This document shows, in pieces, positions 1 through 5,071 of a DNA stretch of 6,414 nt. Under the pieces are notes generated by a model. That model was not told where the DNA came from and searched no databases. It was given only the letters and a program-made list of their open reading frames with translations. The stretch's first letter is position 1; each line of letters opens with the position of its first letter. Source of the stretch: Nitriliruptoraceae bacterium (lineage in GTDB: Bacteria; Actinomycetota; Nitriliruptoria; Nitriliruptorales; Nitriliruptoraceae); contig SKTG01000209.1 in assembly GCA_007118045.1 (NCBI GenBank), forward strand, positions 1-6,414, given 5' to 3'. The position numbers and the translations under genes were made by a program.

Positions 1-282
1 CATCACCGCCGCTTCGACCACGACGGCTGGACCCTGCACATCGAGGGCACCACCGTCACCTTCCACCGCACCAACCGGACCGACCAGGCTGACCGGCGCG
101 GACGACCGTCCGACGGCGCCGGCGGCCACGACCCGCCCGACGGCGCCGGCCACGACCCGCCAGGCGATGCCGGCGGCCACGACCCGCCCGACAACCGCCC
201 ACGAACCGGACCTCCGGACCCGCCACCCGACGATGCCGGCGGCCGCGACCGACCCGACGGCCTCGACCGTGCACCACCGTGA
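1..282 (+). CDS. HNH endonuclease-like protein (DUF222/13E12 type), C-terminal fragment
   Basis: The frame is open from base 1 to the TGA at 280-282, giving 93 residues; the start lies outside the window. The first residues read HHRRFDHDGWTLHIEG, which resembles the last part of an HNH (beta-beta-alpha metal) nuclease motif in the actinobacterial DUF222/13E12 family, where a C-x-x-H-H-x(4)-H-x-G-W pattern closes the domain. The upstream Cys pair and the DUF222 part cannot be seen. After about residue 30 the protein becomes a low-complexity tail rich in Gly, Asp, His and Pro, built on repeated GHDPP units (about residues 42-64) with a degenerate copy near residue 80. These families are often multicopy, with variable disordered tails; the in vivo role is generally unknown. 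An alternative is any HNH protein outside DUF222. Confidence 0.72.
   Translation, partial: HHRRFDHDGWTLHIEGTTVTFHRTNRTDQADRRGRPSDGAGGHDPPDGAGHDPPGDAGGHDPPDNRPRTGPPDPPPDDAGGRDRPDGLDRAPP
124..188 (+). repeat. Three direct copies of GGCCACGACCCGCC in the nuclease tail
   Basis: The 14-mer GGCCACGACCCGCC occurs exactly at 124-137, 148-161 and 175-188. The start-to-start distances are 24 and 27 bp, whole codons, so the copies encode GHDPP units separated by DGA- or GDA-type linkers. A related GATGCCGGCGGCC block at 166-178 recurs at 232-244. This looks like in-frame slippage or recombination growth of a disordered tail. Confidence 0.8.
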
Positions 283-328
283 CGCTCAGAACCGTGCGAC
301 CATCGCCGGCTGGTGTATCGACGCCGCC

Positions 329-354
329 CCGCGCGGACGTGAGGGTCCGCGCGG
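329..354 (+). terminator. Strong hairpin downstream of the HNH gene, possible terminator
   Basis: CCGCGCGGAC (329-338) and GTCCGCGCGG (345-354) form a perfect 10-bp stem around a 6-nt loop, 46 bp after the HNH stop codon. There is no T-run after it, so it is not a classic intrinsic terminator. U-tract-poor hairpins are commonly proposed as terminators in GC-rich actinobacteria. The rest of 283-521 shows no convincing gene; it is non-coding as far as I can see. Confidence 0.45.
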
Positions 355-521
355 CCTGCGGTGCTGTTCGCGCCGACGCCGGCCTGCTCGACGTGGCGGC
401 CTATGTGGCCAGTTGCTGATGTGGCGGGTGACCGACGTACCGCGCCGTTGGGCACCGTTGTTCCCGTCTGGGCCGGGCTGATGGCCCCCGTCGTCGCGAC
501 GGTGAGGCGCCCTGGCGGGCG

Positions 522-533
522 TAGAATCGCAGG
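522..533 (+). promoter_or_regulatory. -10 box for a probable leaderless kinase transcript
   Basis: TAGAAT at 522-527 matches the TAnnnT pattern of vegetative actinobacterial promoters. It ends 6 bases before the ATG at 534, so transcription would begin at or next to the start codon. No useful Shine-Dalgarno sequence precedes the ATG. No good -35 hexamer is present at 16-18 bp; a small palindrome CGTCGCGACG at 492-501 sits in roughly the -35 region. Confidence 0.5.
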
Positions 534-1817
534 ATGGATCTTCGCCCTGGTGTCGTGCTCGGTTCCCGTTGGGAACTGGTTGCCCCGTTGGCTCGCGGGG
601 GCATGTCCGACCTGTTCCGAGCGCGGGATCAGCGTCAGCCCGACAGCGACGAGGTGGCCGTCAAGGTGCTCCGCGCGGGACACTCGCGCGGGCACGAGCG
701 CTTCGCGAGCGAGATCGCGACCCTGCAACAGCTGACGCATCCGAACATCGTCGAGTTGATCGACGCGGACGACCGGGGTGAGACGCCCTACCTGGTCATG
801 GAGCTGCTCCCCGGTCGCACCCTGGCCGAGGAGCTCGAGCGTGGTCCGATCACCCCCGAGCGTGCCAAGCAGATCGCGATCCCACTGGCACGAGCCCTCG
901 CCTTCGCGCACGACCGTGGGGTGATCAACCGTGACGTGAAGCCGAGCAACGTGCTGTTCGCGGCCGACGGGACGGTCAAGCTCACCGACTTCGGCGTCGC
1001 GTTGCTCGCGGACTCGTCCCGCCTGACCACCACCGGTACGGCTGTCGGCACGGCCAGCTTCATCGCCCCCGAGCAGTTGACCGACGGCCGCAACGTCGGC
1101 CCCCGAGCCGACGTCTACTCGCTGGGGCTGGTGCTGCTCGAGGGCCTGACCGGCGAGCGTTCCTTCGACGGGCTCGCCACGGAGGCAGCTCTGGCCAGGC
1201 TGCACCGGGATCCGAGGATCCCGCGGTCGCTCCCGACGGAGTGGCGGCGGCTCCTGACGGCCATGACCGCCCGCGACCCCGGCTCACGACCCACGGCGAG
1301 CGAGGTGGCGGATCTGCTCGAGGACGGGCTCCCGCTGGACCGCACCGCCACGCTGCTGCTCGCCACCGTCGTGAGCGAACAGCGCGACAGTCAGGAGGAT
1401 GCGGTCACCACCGTCATGGGCAGCGCCGGGTACGAGCCAGAGCTCCCGGGGGACGATGGCCCGCCGACCGAGCCCTTCTCGGTCGCTTCCGGCGAGCCCG
1501 CCGAGCGCGACGCTGGCACCGCGACCCTGACCTCCAGCTCCGCGGACGGAGCGGCTGCGGACGCTGCGGGCGCGGACGCTGCGGGTGCCACGACGGCGAC
1601 GCGGCGACGCCCCGACGACCGGACCACCCCCCAGCGCCAGGGACGAGCGCGGTGGGTCGTTCCGGTCATCGTGCTCGTCGTGGCGCTCGTGCTCGCTGGT
1701 GCCATCGCGCTCATCGGTCCGTTCGGTACCGATCCGGTGGAGGAAGCGCCCCCGAGCGACCTGCCCGCGGAGCTCGACGACGCGTTCCGAGAGCTCGAAC
1801 GGACGGTGCGACCATGA
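534..1817 (+). CDS. Transmembrane Ser/Thr protein kinase (PknB-like) with NRD in place of HRD
   Basis: A 427-residue Hanks-type kinase. The catalytic domain spans about residues 13-265. The glycine loop is LARGGMSDL (19-27), with Ala where PknB-type loops have the first Gly. Others: ATP-binding Lys44 in AVKVL, helix-C Glu60, catalytic loop NRDVKPSN (132-139, Asp134 catalytic), DFG 152-154, a Thr-rich activation loop (165-173), APE 178-180, DVYSLG from 193 and Arg252. Nearly all catalytic residues are intact, so it is probably active, but the HRD His is Asn132. An Ala/Asp/Thr-rich linker (about 266-372) leads to one membrane helix (about 373-395) and only some 30 residues outside the membrane; there are no PASTA repeats. 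This suggests a cytoplasmic kinase with little sensor of its own, perhaps relying on a partner. The stop overlaps the lipoprotein start (ATGA). The ATG is chosen because kinase homology begins right after it and a -10 box precedes it. Confidence 0.93.
   Translation: MDLRPGVVLGSRWELVAPLARGGMSDLFRARDQRQPDSDEVAVKVLRAGHSRGHERFASEIATLQQLTHPNIVELIDADDRGETPYLVMELLPGRTLAEELERGPITPERAKQIAIPLARALAFAHDRGVINRDVKPSNVLFAADGTVKLTDFGVALLADSSRLTTTGTAVGTASFIAPEQLTDGRNVGPRADVYSLGLVLLEGLTGERSFDGLATEAALARLHRDPRIPRSLPTEWRRLLTAMTARDPGSRPTASEVADLLEDGLPLDRTATLLLATVVSEQRDSQEDAVTTVMGSAGYEPELPGDDGPPTEPFSVASGEPAERDAGTATLTSSSADGAAADAAGADAAGATTATRRRPDDRTTPQRQGRARWVVPVIVLVVALVLAGAIALIGPFGTDPVEEAPPSDLPAELDDAFRELERTVRP
1557..1586 (+). 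repeat. Perfect 15-bp tandem repeat in the kinase linker
   Basis: Two adjacent 15-bp units, 1557-1571 and 1572-1586, differ only at the last base (GCGGACGCTGCGGG followed by C or T). They encode ADAAG twice (residues 342-351) in the disordered juxtamembrane linker. The repeat is in frame and likely arose by slippage. Confidence 0.8.
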
Positions 1818-2440
1818 GACGGACCGGTCTCACGATCGCGGCGGCGGCGAGTCTGGTGCTCGCGGGGTGCAGCCCTGCGATGGACGACCAGGTGAGCGAG
1901 CAGCTGCAGCAGCCGGTGGCCGAGGCACGCCAGGCCGCGGAGGCGGGCGACCCCGACGAAGCCGCCGACCAGCTCGCAGAGCTGCGCGAGCTCGTGACCA
2001 CGTTCGAGGACGACGGGGAGCTCGCCGAGGACCGCGCCGAGGAGATCCTGGCCGCGGCCGACGAGGTCGAGGCGCGCCTCGACCTGGTGCGCGAGGACGA
2101 ACCCGAGGTGGAGCAACCGGAGCCGGAGGACCCGGCGCCGGAGGAGCCAGCGGAGCCCCAGGAGGAGCCCGCGGAGCCCGAGGAGCCGGACGCCGAGCCC
2201 GAGGAGGCGCCCGAGGCGCCCGCGGAGCCCGAAGCGCCGGAGGAACCGGCTGACGAGCCGGAGACGCCCGACGAGGGGCCGCCCGAGGAACCGGGCGAGG
2301 GACCACCGGAGGATCCCGGCGCGGGTCCACCCGGAGACGACGACCCGGGGGACGGTGCCGCTGATCCCGACGACGTCGCGGAGGGACCCGCTGACGAGGA
2401 GGTCGGCCGCGGCGACGAGGACGACGAGGCCGCCGCCTGA
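1814..2440 (+). CDS. Acidic Pro/Glu-rich lipoprotein coupled to the kinase
   Basis: A 208-residue predicted lipoprotein. The signal peptide has Arg2-Arg3, a hydrophobic core and the lipobox LAGC ending at Cys19, the expected lipidation site, so it should sit on the outer face of the membrane. Residues 24-93 look helical and charged, with Ala, Glu and Leu spacing suggestive of a short helical or coiled segment. From about residue 94 the chain is almost purely Glu, Asp, Pro, Ala and Gly: there is no basic residue between Arg93 and Arg199, and no Lys in the whole protein. The tail is surely disordered and could span the cell wall or bind cations or cationic peptides (inference). The ATG overlaps the kinase stop by four bases, implying translational coupling and a shared function, perhaps the kinase's external partner. 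I do not recognise a named family. Confidence is high for a lipoprotein, low for its role. Confidence 0.85.
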   Translation: MRRTGLTIAAAASLVLAGCSPAMDDQVSEQLQQPVAEARQAAEAGDPDEAADQLAELRELVTTFEDDGELAEDRAEEILAAADEVEARLDLVREDEPEVEQPEPEDPAPEEPAEPQEEPAEPEEPDAEPEEAPEAPAEPEAPEEPADEPETPDEGPPEEPGEGPPEDPGAGPPGDDDPGDGAADPDDVAEGPADEEVGRGDEDDEAAA

Positions 2441-2442
2441 CC

Positions 2443-2471
2443 TTGCCCGAGCGACTACTTTGTGATACAAA
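2443..2471 (+). promoter_or_regulatory. Promoter of the regulator/LiaF-like unit
   Basis: TTGCCC (2443-2448) and TACAAA (2466-2471) are separated by exactly 17 bp, matching -35/-10 geometry with four of six consensus bases each. Transcription would start near 2478. The -35 box begins two bases after the lipoprotein stop codon, leaving no room for a terminator between the units, so read-through from the kinase unit is possible. Confidence 0.5.
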
Positions 2472-2473
2472 GT
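2457..2473 (+). promoter_or_regulatory. Operator-like palindrome over the -10 box
   Basis: ACTTTGT-GAT-ACAAAGT has perfect 7-bp arms around a 3-bp centre. It is conspicuously AT-rich in a GC-rich window and no second copy was seen. It covers the proposed -10 element, the usual place for a repressor to block polymerase. The nearest DNA-binding protein is the winged-helix regulator starting at 2756, so autoregulation is the simplest reading (inference). Confidence 0.7.
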
Positions 2474-2477
2474 GAAG

Positions 2478-2755
2478 GTGAGTGGTCGCGGGTCCCAGGG
2501 CAAAGCGGTAGGACGTTGACGTGGCCGGCTCGCCGAGGAGGCCAGCTGACCGGCCGGCGACGCTTGAGGCGTGTGGCGTGCGAAGCCGGGCGTTCCACGG
2601 CGACCGGGAAGGTGTCGCTGTGACGCGAGACCGGAGCGGGACGTCGTCCGAGCTCGATGGGCGTCGTCCGACCGGGACGCCACCTCGTTCGAGGTGAACG
2701 GGAACGGTCGGAGCTGGACGCGGCGGCATCCGGCCGGCGAGAGTGGGGAGGGTCG
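2478..2755 (+). other. Long untranslated leader without a supported gene
   Basis: About 280 nt separate the proposed transcription start from the regulator's GTG. No frame here has both a ribosome site and convincing protein-like sequence. A 13-codon GTG frame (2478-2519) begins right at the predicted transcription start but has no other support. Visible structure: a repeated CGTCGTCCGA (2642-2651 and 2662-2671, 20 bp apart) and a perfect palindrome with CACCTCG/CGAGGTG arms (2681-2696), able to form a 6-bp stem with a GTTC loop. These could be protein sites or RNA structure, or chance in GC-rich DNA. Confidence 0.4.
2745..2751 (+). promoter_or_regulatory. Ribosome binding site that decides the regulator start
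   Basis: GGGGAGG lies 4 bases before the GTG at 2756. No comparable site precedes the in-frame ATG at 2657, and the extra 33 residues it would add are not part of the regulator fold. Confidence 0.65.
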
Positions 2756-3088
2756 GTGCTGCCCGAGCTCGATGCGGTCATCCATGCGCCCGCCCGGTTG
2801 CGTCTGATGACGGTCCTGTCGGCCACGGGGAAGGACCGGGAGCTGAGCTTCCTGCAGTTGCAACAGCTGACGGGGACCACCGCAGGCAACCTCTCGACGC
2901 ATCTGCGCAAGCTGGAGGAGGTGGGGTACGTGGCCGTCTCGAAGACCTTCGCCGAGAGGACGCCGGTGACCCGCGTGGCGCTGACCGCCGAAGGCCGCCG
3001 TCGACTGGCCAGCTACCGGGCGGATCTGGCCCACTACCTCGACGACGGTGTCGTCGCGGAGCTCATAGGCAGGGAGGGGAAGCCATGA
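2756..3088 (+). CDS. Winged-helix transcriptional regulator (HTH_34-like, MarR/ArsR-type fold)
   Basis: A 110-residue one-domain DNA-binding protein starting at GTG. The N-terminal helix carries LDAVIHAPARLRLMTVL (residues 5-21), typical of these small regulators. LSFLQLQQLTG (30-40) followed by TTAGNLSTHLRKLEEVGYV (41-59) is the helix-turn-helix with its recognition helix, and residues 60-84, ending in ALTAEGRRRL, form the wing. A C-terminal helix (about 85-104) probably makes the dimer contact. Length and motif order fit the HTH_34 family, whose members have no ligand domain. There is no Cys pair for metal sensing, unlike classic ArsR. Its stop overlaps the start of the first LiaF-like gene (ATGA), so it is cotranscribed with the two membrane proteins and likely controls them through the palindrome at 2457-2473 (inference). 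Whether it represses or activates cannot be told. Confidence 0.9.
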   Translation: MLPELDAVIHAPARLRLMTVLSATGKDRELSFLQLQQLTGTTAGNLSTHLRKLEEVGYVAVSKTFAERTPVTRVALTAEGRRRLASYRADLAHYLDDGVVAELIGREGKP

Positions 3089-3756
3089 ACATCCGTGGGC
3101 GGGTCGACGGCGCCGTGGCCGTCGGGCTCGGATTGATCGTCCTGGGCGCGTTGCTCGCGCTCGACAACCTCGACGTGGTCGACACCGCCGCGTTGCTCGC
3201 GGGTTGGTGGCCGGTGGCCCTGGTGGTGGCCGGCGCATGGTGGGCGATCGGCGGCTCCTGGGTGACGGGCTCGTTCGTGGCCGCCGTCGGGGTCCTGATG
3301 CTCGGCATCACTCAGGACGTGGTGGACGCCGGGCTCGGCAACCTGGTGTTCCCCGCCTTCCTGCTGATCGTCGGAGGTGCCCTGCTGCAGGCGGGGATGC
3401 GGGTCCGTGCCGCGCGACTGTCGCTCGAGGCCCTGCCCCGCGGGTTCGGCGGGGACGTCGACCCCGAGGGTCCGGCGGCGACCGCGCTGTTCGGCGACGC
3501 GCGGCTCGTGGTCACCGACGACGGCACGGACCGCGATCGGGTCGTGGTCTCCGGCACGGCCGTGTTCGGCGACGTCCGCATCGAGGTGCCGGCGGGGTGG
3601 CGTGTCGAGGACCGCACGAGCCGGGTGTTCGGCGAGGTGCACGTGCCGACGAACCAGCCCGACTACCCGGAGTCGCCGACCGTCGAGCTCCACGGCGTCG
3701 TGGTCTTCGGCGACCTGTCCGTGGACTACCTGGACCTGGCGGAGGACGTTCGATGA
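3085..3756 (+). CDS. LiaF-like membrane protein, first paralogue
   Basis: A 223-residue protein. Four hydrophobic helices at about residues 9-27, 37-56, 59-76 and 86-103 contain the WWP motif (41-43) typical of LiaI/LiaF-like membrane regions. The C-terminal half (about 130-218) is a soluble beta-rich domain with F-G-D/E repeats at Phe136, Phe161, Phe182 and Phe208, spaced 21-26 residues, like the LiaF C-terminal domain that is expected to fold as stacked beta strands. In Bacillus, LiaF is a membrane inhibitor of the LiaRS envelope-stress system; no histidine kinase is encoded in this window, so a direct equivalence is not implied. The start is clear: AGGGAGGGGA (3071-3080) precedes the ATG, which overlaps the regulator's stop. 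It is probably expressed with the regulator and the following paralogue. Confidence 0.85.
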   Translation: MNIRGRVDGAVAVGLGLIVLGALLALDNLDVVDTAALLAGWWPVALVVAGAWWAIGGSWVTGSFVAAVGVLMLGITQDVVDAGLGNLVFPAFLLIVGGALLQAGMRVRAARLSLEALPRGFGGDVDPEGPAATALFGDARLVVTDDGTDRDRVVVSGTAVFGDVRIEVPAGWRVEDRTSRVFGEVHVPTNQPDYPESPTVELHGVVVFGDLSVDYLDLAEDVR

Positions 3757-4439
3757 ACCGCACCAGTGAACGTGACCACGGACGGATCTCGCTCGCGGCC
3801 CGTGTCCAACGACCCATCGCCTCCGGACTGAGCGTGGTCGGTGGGGTCCTCATCGTCCTCGGCCTCGGACGTGTGCTGTACGTCCTCGGTGTCCTGCCAC
3901 CCCGTGTCGCCACGTGGCTGGCGGAGTGGTGGCCCATCGCCATCGTCGCGGCCGGGGTCGGCCTGCTGGTCACGGGACGCCGCGTGACCGGCACGGTGCT
4001 GACCCTCATCGGCGGTATCTGGCTGATCACGACGGCGGTCCCGGCCGGGTTCGTCGCGCCGGTGTTGCTGATCGCGACCGGAGCCCTGTTCCTTGCCGCT
4101 GCCGTCGGCGGCCGGCGGTGGGTGCTCGGCGGCCCGGGCATCGCGGTGTTCACCGACGCGGTCAGGTCGGACGCCGACCCGGCGCGCAGCTACGTCGCCG
4201 TCTTCGGCGGTTCGTCCGGCCACCTCGATCCGGACGTCGTGTCCGGCGAGGTGGTGGAGTGCCTCGCGGTATTCGGCGACGTGCAGCTCACCGTTCCGGC
4301 CGACGTGTCGGTCGAGCTCGCGGAGACCGCCATCTTCGGTGACGTTCGTGCTCCGGTGCCACCGACGGCGCCGGTGCGCGCTCGCGTCTGTGTCCGTGCC
4401 ACCTCGGTGTTCGGCGACGTGCGGTTGCGACGGGTGTGA
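3753..4439 (+). CDS. LiaF-like membrane protein, second paralogue
   Basis: A 228-residue protein with the same plan as its upstream neighbour. A basic N-terminus is followed by membrane helices at about residues 25-48, 58-75, 78-96 and 100-118, with WWP at 59-61. The soluble domain has Phe-centred repeats at 133 (FTD), 151 (FGG), 174, 195 and 220 (FGD). The first two rungs have lost the FGD consensus; the last three keep it. The shared WWP-x-A-x-V-x-A-G stretch and repeats indicate an old tandem duplication. The chain ends directly on the last rung (FGDVRLRRV), whereas the first paralogue has a short acidic tail. GGAGG (3741-3745) lies 7 bases before the ATG, which overlaps the previous stop (ATGA). 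The two products may form a hetero-oligomer (inference). The gene ends 8 bp from the convergent VOC gene. Confidence 0.83.
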   Translation: MNRTSERDHGRISLAARVQRPIASGLSVVGGVLIVLGLGRVLYVLGVLPPRVATWLAEWWPIAIVAAGVGLLVTGRRVTGTVLTLIGGIWLITTAVPAGFVAPVLLIATGALFLAAAVGGRRWVLGGPGIAVFTDAVRSDADPARSYVAVFGGSSGHLDPDVVSGEVVECLAVFGDVQLTVPADVSVELAETAIFGDVRAPVPPTAPVRARVCVRATSVFGDVRLRRV

Positions 4440-4447
4440 TGCGGTCG

Positions 4448-4954
4448 TCAGGTGGCGTCCTCGTCGTCGCCGCCGGCGGTGGAGTACCCGCTCCACCGCT
4501 CGAGCTCCGCGCCGAGGTCGAGCGGCTCGACCGGTGCGCTGTGCTCGAACTCGCCCCACGCGGAACGGGGGAGCATCCACATGACCTCGAACTCGTTGCC
4601 GTCCGGGTCGGCTCCGTACAACGACTTGGTCGCGCCATGGCTCGACTCGCCGCGCAGCGCCCCGTAGGCCGCGAGTACCTCCCGGGCGGTCGCGAGCTCG
4701 TCGATCGTGTCGACCTGCCAGGCCAGGTGGTAGAGGCCGACGCGGCCCCGTTCCGGACCGGGTGCCTGCGGCCCGACACCGAACAGCCCGAGGTCGTGGT
4801 GGTTGTCGCCGAAGGGTGAGCGCAGGAACGCGGCGTCGGCGCCTGGCTCCCGGGCGACGACCTCGAAACCGAACACCTCGCCGTAGAACCGCACCGCCCG
4901 GGCGAGGTCACCGACGAACAGCACGGCGTGGTTGAGACGTCGGACGGCGATCAC
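4448..4954 (-). CDS. VOC family (glyoxalase/extradiol dioxygenase fold) protein
   Basis: A 168-residue protein starting at GTG, with GGGAG (4962-4966) 7 bases upstream. It has paired beta-alpha-beta-beta-beta modules of the vicinal oxygen chelate fold: RLNHAVLFVGDLARAVRFY (residues 6-24) opens the first and GLYHLAWQV (73-81) the second. Expected metal ligands are His9, His76 and Glu123 (in DPDGNEFEV), the 2-His-1-carboxylate set of Fe- or Mn-dependent members. The NHHDLGLF stretch (51-58) resembles catechol 2,3-dioxygenase-like (CatE-type) proteins. A true ring-cleaving enzyme is possible, but many such proteins have other substrates, so only the superfamily is called. An in-frame ATG at 5170 would add 72 residues overlapping the galactose mutarotase gene and is rejected. 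The gene lies 98 bp downstream of that gene on the same strand and may share its transcript. The last 35 residues are an acidic extension. Confidence 0.88.
   Translation of the reverse strand: MIAVRRLNHAVLFVGDLARAVRFYGEVFGFEVVAREPGADAAFLRSPFGDNHHDLGLFGVGPQAPGPERGRVGLYHLAWQVDTIDELATAREVLAAYGALRGESSHGATKSLYGADPDGNEFEVMWMLPRSAWGEFEHSAPVEPLDLGAELERWSGYSTAGGDDEDAT
4476..4499. terminator. Hairpin at the convergent gene ends, possible terminator
   Basis: GCGGTGGAG (4476-4484) and CTCCACCGC (4491-4499) pair perfectly around a 6-nt loop, and one G-T wobble can extend the stem. It lies 36 bp after the LiaF-like stop and inside the last codons of the VOC gene, so it could end plus-strand transcripts. 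It has no T-run and could be coincidence within coding DNA. Confidence 0.35.
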
Positions 4955-5030
4955 GGTGGCGCTCCCGTCTCGGGCTCGACCTGGGTCCGTCGTGGGTGGT
5001 GGGCAGCGTAGAACCTGGACCTCTGTCACC

Positions 5031-5071
5031 GCGCTCAGGTCGAGAAGCGCGCTCAGACGGTCGAGAAGCGC
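5031..5071 (-). repeat. Tandem duplication of the 3' end of the mutarotase gene
   Basis: Two near-identical units, 5031-5050 and 5049-5071, share GCGCTCA and GGTCGAGAAGCGC; the second has three extra bases (AGAC versus A). Read on the minus strand, the first-met unit encodes RFSTV followed by the natural stop, and the next unit repeats RFST and again a TGA just past the gene. It looks like a local duplication of the final codons including the stop. Confidence 0.75.

Noticed and set aside
3..1205. 400-codon open frame on the minus strand across the HNH tail and kinase
   Set aside because: It is antisense to two well-supported genes, with repeated low-complexity sequence and no recognisable domain. 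Long antisense frames are common in GC-rich coding DNA.
2100..2300. GAGCCCGAGGAG-like DNA repeats in the lipoprotein tail as a separate repeat element
   Set aside because: They follow from the Pro/Glu codon composition, with irregular unit length and no array structure such as CRISPR.
2657..2755. Longer regulator starting at ATG 2657 (33 extra residues)
   Set aside because: No good ribosome site before it, while GGGGAGG sits 4 bases before GTG 2756, exactly where family homology begins.
2571..2807. 78-codon GTG frame in the leader
   Set aside because: No ribosome site, Arg/Pro/Ser composition typical of out-of-frame GC-rich DNA, and it overlaps the regulator start.
1391..3238. 615-codon open frame on the minus strand, the longest in the window
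   Set aside because: It runs antisense to the kinase end, the lipoprotein, the regulator and the first LiaF-like gene. The product is Arg/Pro/Leu low complexity mirroring the acidic tail; no domain and no credible start site.
4955..5052. Separate promoter for the VOC gene (GTGACA and TACGCT on the minus strand)
   Set aside because: The two boxes are only 13 bp apart, too close for a standard promoter. Cotranscription with the mutarotase gene is at least as likely.
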